A stretch of 17,764 nucleotides of DNA, taken from positions 1 to 17,764 of the forward strand of contig JBCBZH010000060.1 of NCBI GenBank assembly GCA_039815415.1, read 5' to 3'. The stretch comes from JBCBZH01 sp039815415. Its GTDB lineage: Bacteria; Bacteroidota; Rhodothermia; Rhodothermales; Rubricoccaceae. The notes under the pieces were generated by a model. That model worked only from the letters and a program-made list of their open reading frames with translations. It made no database searches and was not told the DNA's origin. Within the stretch, counting starts at the first letter, position 1; every line of letters starts with the position of its first letter. A program made the translations under genes and the position numbers. Of this stretch, positions 15,038-17,764 are shown in pieces.

Positions 15038-16561
15038 CTAGAAGAAGAACAGGGAGGCGAGGGAGGCTTGCTGAGACTGCGCCTGTGTGGTCAGGGCCTC
15101 GAGCTGGGCGAACTGGTCACGCAGGGTTTGCTCGCGGCGTGCGAGGCGCGTGTCCCAACGCTCGATCTGGGCCTCGATCTGGTCGATGCGGGCGTCAGCG
15201 GTCTTCTTGCGTTGCTCGATGGTGCCGTCCGAGCCCAGCAGGGCGTCGAAGCGAGCCGTGAGGCGAGCGCCCAGACCGTCCTCGCTCGAGAAGAGCGCCC
15301 CGACCGCATCCGGGGTGGCCGCCAGCGCGGCGTCGAGCTGGCTGACATCGGTCAGCTTGAGGGTGCCGTCGCGCTCGGTCTCGATGCCCAGATCGGCGAG
15401 GCGGCTGAACGTGCTGTTGTCAGCGATCTCTCGGGAGAGGTCGTTTCGGAGGCCAAAGCGGAGGCCTCGGAGGGCCGTGTCGCTCGCGAAGGCGCCACGC
15501 TCGCCCGTCTCCGCGTTGACGGTAGAGCGGGTGCCGATGAACGACATCAGCTCGTTGTATGTCTCGATGAACGCGTCCACCTCGGCGCGCATGCCCTTGG
15601 TGTCGGCCCCGATGGTGAGCAGCTCGGGCTCGTCCATCACCGAATCGAGCGTGAACGTGATGCCATCCAGGGCATCCTCAATCGTATTCGTGTCGCGGTA
15701 GATGTCGAGGCCGTCGAGGGTGAACGCCGCACTGAGATCGGAGTCTTCGGGGCCGGAGCCGACCGCGTAGATGGCGCCCCCGCCGGAGCCGGAGCGCACG
15801 GAGGTCACGTCCAGCTCCAGCTCGGCCAGCAGCCCATCCGTATCCGAGAACGAGATGCGGTTGCCGTAGCCCGTGGCGAGGCTGCGGAGAGACAAGCGCG
15901 AGGAGTCGGAGGTTTCGCGAACCACTGACGCGCTGGCGCCGGTGCCCTCAGCCAGCAGCCCGTCCGCGCGAGCGGCATCCATAGCAGCTGTGATGGCGTC
16001 GGCAACGCCCCTCAGAATGTCGTCGTTGGTGGCCGTGTCCTCCGGGGTGTAGCTGACGTCGATCTCGACCGGGTCACCCTCGGGCTGGGCGATGTTGAGC
16101 GTGAACGAGCGCTCGCCGATGGAGCTGAAGGTGGGCAGGATGGGCGGATCCGCCGTGGGGTCCCCCGGATCCCCTGGATCGACAAAGACGTCGAGGAGGG
16201 TGTTGTCGGCGGCCGTGATTTGCTTCGAGAACCGTGCATCAGCACGGGCGAGCTGGCGGACCTGAATCTCATGCTCGCCAGGCTTGGCGTTCTCAGCCGC
16301 CAAGGCCGAGAATCCAACGTCTTCTGGGACGTTTGCAGCTCGGGCGGAGAACGGAGACCGGAATGGGTCCTGGAGCTTCTCCAGAAGCGAGTTCAGCGAC
16401 GAGACCCGGCTGCTGAAGTCGCTCAGGACGCCCTTGTAGACCGTCTGGTCCGTCTGCTCGGTGCGGAGTTTCAGCTTGGGCTGAGACTCCACGGCAATCA
16501 CCTGGGTGATGAGCTGCTCGTAGAGCGAGCCGGAGTTGACAATGGACGTGAGCGTGTTCAT
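15038..16561 (-). CDS. fliD: Flagellar filament cap protein FliD (HAP2)
   Basis: FliD forms the cap at the filament tip that folds incoming flagellin. The 507-residue protein has a FliD N-terminal block (IVNSGSLYEQLITQVIAVES, then QPKLKLRTEQTD) and a C-terminal FliD domain with ITFTLDSV, DAFIETYNELMSFIGTRSTV, DLGIETERDGTLKL and a long terminal coiled coil (about 455-500) ending LASLFFF. The middle holds an acidic insert with GDPGDP repeats (about 127-140) and Ser/Gly-rich loops, as in the variable D2/D3 region. Residue numbers are approximate. Length is ordinary for the family. It follows fliS by 27 bp and precedes the fliT-like gene by 12 bp. Confidence 0.94.
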   Translation of the reverse strand: MNTLTSIVNSGSLYEQLITQVIAVESQPKLKLRTEQTDQTVYKGVLSDFSSRVSSLNSLLEKLQDPFRSPFSARAANVPEDVGFSALAAENAKPGEHEIQVRQLARADARFSKQITAADNTLLDVFVDPGDPGDPTADPPILPTFSSIGERSFTLNIAQPEGDPVEIDVSYTPEDTATNDDILRGVADAITAAMDAARADGLLAEGTGASASVVRETSDSSRLSLRSLATGYGNRISFSDTDGLLAELELDVTSVRSGSGGGAIYAVGSGPEDSDLSAAFTLDGLDIYRDTNTIEDALDGITFTLDSVMDEPELLTIGADTKGMRAEVDAFIETYNELMSFIGTRSTVNAETGERGAFASDTALRGLRFGLRNDLSREIADNSTFSRLADLGIETERDGTLKLTDVSQLDAALAATPDAVGALFSSEDGLGARLTARFDALLGSDGTIEQRKKTADARIDQIEAQIERWDTRLARREQTLRDQFAQLEALTTQAQSQQASLASLFFF

Positions 16562-16588
16562 GGTGAGCCGGGATGACGCGGCGGGCGC

Positions 16589-16912
16589 CTAGGCCTGAGC
16601 AGGCTGGCCGAGTGTGGCCTCGCGCCACGTCTCACGGAGGTCAGAGAGCAACTCGGCTACGGTCTTGAGATCGCCATCCGAGGTGGCGCGCAGGGCAAAG
16701 TCGTAGAGGGCGATCAGGCCTTCGGCGAGGTCGCCGCCGCGCTCGGTGTCCACGGCCGCCACGAGCTCGACGAGCACACGCCGCGTGCGAGCGGTGTCGT
16801 CGTTCTGGGCAGCCGTCAGCCCGATGCCATAGAGCTTGTCGATCAGCTCGGCAGGAGAGGCGGAATGGATGGCCTGGTGCTGGTACGCGCGGAGGGCAGA
16901 AGCGGGAGGCAT
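16589..16912 (-). CDS. fliS: Flagellin export chaperone FliS
   Basis: FliS binds the disordered C-terminal end of flagellin in the cytoplasm, preventing premature polymerisation and aiding export. The 107-residue product has the hallmark opening ALRAYQHQAIHSASPAELID, then KLYGIGL, matching the family's A-Y-x(n)-A-S-P-x-E/Q-L-I pattern, followed by three more helices (ARTRRVLVELVAAVD, GGDLAEGLIALYDFALRA, VAELLSDLRETWRE). Usual FliS length is about 120-135, so it is slightly short. A sigma-28-like promoter lies 40 bases upstream and fliD follows 27 bp downstream. It is next to two genes whose products end in a FliS-binding-type sequence. Confidence 0.92.
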   Translation of the reverse strand: MPPASALRAYQHQAIHSASPAELIDKLYGIGLTAAQNDDTARTRRVLVELVAAVDTERGGDLAEGLIALYDFALRATSDGDLKTVAELLSDLRETWREATLGQPAQA

Positions 16913-16951
16913 GGGAGTGAGAATCTGAACAGGGAAAGGCGGTCTTGGCGC

Positions 16952-16978
16952 TTATCGATGTGGGCGAGGCGTCTTAAA
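16952..16978 (-). promoter_or_regulatory. Sigma-28 (FliA)-type promoter for fliS-fliD
   Basis: On the minus strand TTTA (16978-16975) is followed by 15 bases and ATCGATAA (16959-16952). The family consensus is TAAA-N15-GCCGATAA, so the -10 box matches at six of eight positions with CGATAA intact, while the -35 is imperfect (a TTTAAG run). The predicted start is about 33 bases before the fliS ATG. The 11-mer ATCGATAAGCG is shared exactly with the promoter at 17307. Confidence 0.65.
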
Positions 16979-16989
16979 CCCTCGGGCAG

Positions 16990-17032
16990 AAAAAAACCTG
17001 ACCCGCCAGCGCGCCGGGCTGACAGGTCAGGT
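16990..17032 (-). terminator. Intrinsic terminator after the mini-flagellin gene
   Basis: On the minus strand ACCTGACC (17032-17025) pairs perfectly with GGTCAGGT (17003-16996), with a 21-base GC-rich loop that contains a further CAGC/GCTG stem, and a run of seven T (16996-16990) follows. It begins 20 bases after the mini-flagellin stop and ends before the fliS promoter, isolating the two transcription units. Confidence 0.85.
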
Positions 17033-17051
17033 GAGCTGGCGAGAGGGCAGC

Positions 17052-17267
17052 CTAGAAAAACGAAAGGACCGACTTCAGGGACGAGTTGGCCTGGGCATAG
17101 AGGGCGGCGCTGGCCTGCTGCCGGATCTGGCGTCGGACAGCCTTCCTCAGCTCCCCAACGACATCCGCTTCCTCGATGCGGTCTCTGAGGGGAGCACGCA
17201 CGTCGGGCTGGCTTGGGGCCTCAGTGGACGAGGCTGGCCGCGGGGTTGGAGGCGTTGGATGCGACAT
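17052..17267 (-). CDS. 71-residue protein with a flagellin C-terminal D0 segment only
   Basis: Residues 30-71 align without gaps to the last 42 residues of the flagellin encoded just upstream, with 22 identities, including RIE-AD, QI-QQ, AQAN and the terminal SVLSFF. Residues 1-29 are Pro/Ser/Thr-rich and probably disordered. There is no N-terminal D0/D1 region, so it cannot pack as a normal filament subunit, yet it keeps the segment that FliS binds and that flagellin uses for export and polymerisation. An in-frame TGA (17298-17300) lies upstream and ATG 17267 is the first start after it. It has its own sigma-28-like promoter, leader hairpin and intrinsic terminator, which argues against a decayed gene end. 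Possible roles are FliS ligand or decoy, feedback sensor of export, or filament-modifying peptide; a relic of a duplicated flagellin remains possible. Function is unknown. Confidence 0.75.
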   Translation of the reverse strand: MSHPTPPTPRPASSTEAPSQPDVRAPLRDRIEEADVVGELRKAVRRQIRQQASAALYAQANSSLKSVLSFF

Positions 17268-17277
17268 CGAGAAGAAG

Positions 17278-17300
17278 TGAGGCCGGGAGATCTGGCCTCA
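17278..17300 (-). promoter_or_regulatory. Hairpin at the 5' end of the mini-flagellin transcript
   Basis: TGAGGCC (17278-17284) and GGCCTCA (17294-17300) form a perfect 7-bp stem with a 9-base loop. The predicted sigma-28 start falls at about 17300, so the stem would sit at the extreme 5' end of the mRNA and end 10 bases before the ATG. It could protect the message or hinder ribosome entry. Confidence 0.5.
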
Positions 17301-17306
17301 GGCCGC

Positions 17307-17333
17307 TTATCGATTCGCAGCCCTGTTGCTTTA
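17307..17333 (-). promoter_or_regulatory. Sigma-28 (FliA)-type promoter for the mini-flagellin gene
   Basis: On the minus strand TAAA (17333-17330), exactly 15 bases, then ATCGATAA (17314-17307). Against TAAA-N15-GCCGATAA this is a full -35 match, correct spacing and six of eight at -10. The predicted start is about 33 bases before the ATG at 17267. It is the better of the two sigma-28 promoters in the window. Confidence 0.78.
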
Positions 17334-17370
17334 TGGCTCTGAAGGCGCCTGCTAAGGCTTTAGGCGACAG

Positions 17371-17384
17371 TCCCATCGATGGGA
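17371..17384. promoter_or_regulatory. 14-bp perfect palindrome upstream of the mini-flagellin promoter
   Basis: TCCCATCGATGGGA is a perfect palindrome centred about 77 bases upstream of the predicted transcription start. A site of this size and place could bind a dimeric regulator, but no second copy was noticed near other promoters in the window. Confidence 0.35.
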
Positions 17385-17435
17385 ACGAAAGGATTCCCGC
17401 TTGCTCGTCGATCAGAAGACAGCTTCGACCGAGCG

Positions 17436-17496
17436 GTCGCCAGCTCGTTGCCAGTCGGGCATGTCCGTTCAGCAGGGATCGGATCGAGCTGGCGAC
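17436..17496. repeat. Inverted pair of the 12-base iterated motif
   Basis: GTCGCCAGCTCG (17436-17447) and its exact reverse complement CGAGCTGGCGAC (17485-17496) flank 37 bases in a non-coding spacer. The same 12-mer occurs at 3434-3445, 3918-3929 and 8261-8272 inside genes, so this is part of a dispersed repeat rather than a local structure only. Confidence 0.7.
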
Positions 17497-17526
17497 GAGG
17501 CCGTCGGCATCGTGTTGAACCCAACC

Positions 17527-17556
17527 GAGCCCGCCAGCACGAGGGCTAGCGGGCTC
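17527..17556. terminator. Second hairpin downstream of flagellin
   Basis: GAGCCCGC (17527-17534) pairs perfectly with GCGGGCTC (17549-17556). Inside, AGC/GCT adds three pairs after one mismatch, leaving a 6-base loop. On the minus strand it is followed by GGTTGGGTT, a weak T-rich tail. It probably backs up the first flagellin terminator or protects the 3' end of the mRNA. Confidence 0.6.
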
Positions 17557-17592
17557 AGGCGGGGTGGGGCCGGCCGGGAGGCGCGAAACCCT

Positions 17593-17613
17593 GCCGGGGT
17601 GGGAAGCCCCGGC
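17593..17613 (-). terminator. Terminator hairpin just after the flagellin stop codon
   Basis: GCCGGGG (17593-17599) and CCCCGGC (17607-17613) form a 7-bp all-GC stem with a 7-base loop, starting 10 bases beyond the flagellin stop. Downstream on the minus strand comes AGGGTTTCG, so the T-tract is short. Confidence 0.65.
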
Positions 17614-17623
17614 GTCGACGACT

Positions 17624-17764
17624 CTAGAAGAAGGAGAGGACGGACTGGGGCGCGGCGTTGGCCTGGGCGAACATCGCCGAGCCGGTCTGCTGCAGGATCT
17701 GCAGCTTCACGATCTCCATCTGCTCCTTGGCGAAGTCGGCGTCCTCGATGCGGCTGCGGGCCGC
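17624..17764 (-). CDS. fliC: Flagellin, C-terminal 46 residues (5' part outside window)
   Basis: Flagellin is the filament subunit. Only its end is in the window, but the C-terminal D0 helix is unmistakable: it begins ARSRIEDADFAKE, continues into QILQQTGSAMFAQAN and finishes APQSVLSFF before TAG at 17626-17624. This closely follows the bacterial flagellin C-terminal pattern (R-I-x-D-A-D-x-A-x-E, Q-x(n)-A-x-L-A-Q-A-N, Q-x-V/L-L-x-L/F). Two hairpins follow the stop. The gene presumably has its own sigma-28 promoter beyond the window. Which flagellin paralogue it is, and how many exist, cannot be told here. Confidence 0.95.
   Translation of the reverse strand, partial: AARSRIEDADFAKEQMEIVKLQILQQTGSAMFAQANAAPQSVLSFF

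Larger units (their letters stand above)
17334..17623. other. Spacer between flagellin and mini-flagellin genes
   Basis: No coding sequence is supported here and I find no flagellin remnant in the part I translated. From the flagellin side it holds two terminator-type hairpins (17593-17613, 17527-17556), a 12-bp inverted pair of the scattered motif (17436-17447 / 17485-17496), a small CGACC-N4-GGTCG stem (17426-17439), the palindrome TCCCATCGATGGGA (17371-17384), and a CTAA-N4-TTAG hairpin around 17346-17366 just before the sigma-28 promoter. Confidence 0.6.

Noticed and set aside
15014..15928. Plus-strand open frame of 304 residues antisense to fliD
   Set aside because: fliD has family motifs along its length; the antisense translation has none.
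1..17764. CRISPR arrays, tRNA or rRNA genes, insertion sequences
   Set aside because: No evenly spaced direct repeats, cloverleaf, rRNA-like stretch or transposase was seen; the window is almost fully explained by flagellar genes.

Overview
The window is a continuous block of flagellar genes from a high-GC bacterium with a Gram-negative-style flagellar basal body. Starts include ATG, GTG and TTG, and I see no clear Shine-Dalgarno sequences upstream of them, which fits the Bacteroidota/Rhodothermota side of the tree (Salinibacter/Rubrivirga-like). That taxonomic guess is an inference; no ribosomal or other marker gene is present.

All genes are on the minus strand except one. Reading in the direction of transcription (high to low coordinates), the late genes come first: the 3' end of a flagellin gene (17764-17624), a 71-residue protein carrying only a flagellin C-terminus (17267-17052), fliS, fliD, a fliT-like gene and flgM (16912-14178). 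A plus-strand NtrC-type response regulator (12710-14110) follows, separated from flgM by a bidirectional hairpin. It is divergent from a long early operon: flgB, flgC, a small unknown gene, fliE, fliF, fliG, fliH, fliI, fliJ, a motE-like gene, fliK, flgD, a TIGR02530-type gene and flgE (12373 to beyond base 1). Many of these genes abut or overlap by four bases (ATGA), so they are probably co-transcribed and translationally coupled.

The layout suggests a two-tier cascade. The regulator, with intact receiver, GAFTGA and Walker motifs, would activate sigma-54; a -24/-12-like element with a good -24 box and a poor -12 box lies just ahead of flgB. The early operon builds the rod, MS ring, switch, export ATPase and hook. 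FlgM would hold sigma-28 until the hook is complete, after which sigma-28 would read the late genes. Two sigma-28-type promoters are visible, ahead of fliS and ahead of the mini-flagellin gene.

The most unusual element is the 71-residue protein. Its last 42 residues match the neighbouring flagellin C-terminus at 22 positions without a gap. It has its own sigma-28-like promoter, a hairpin at the predicted transcript start and a textbook intrinsic terminator, and it sits beside fliS, whose product normally binds exactly that part of flagellin. A second unusual feature is a 9-12 base motif (GTCGCCAGCTCG and close variants) repeated through genes in different reading frames and in spacers. The 926-residue FliK is also far longer than usual.
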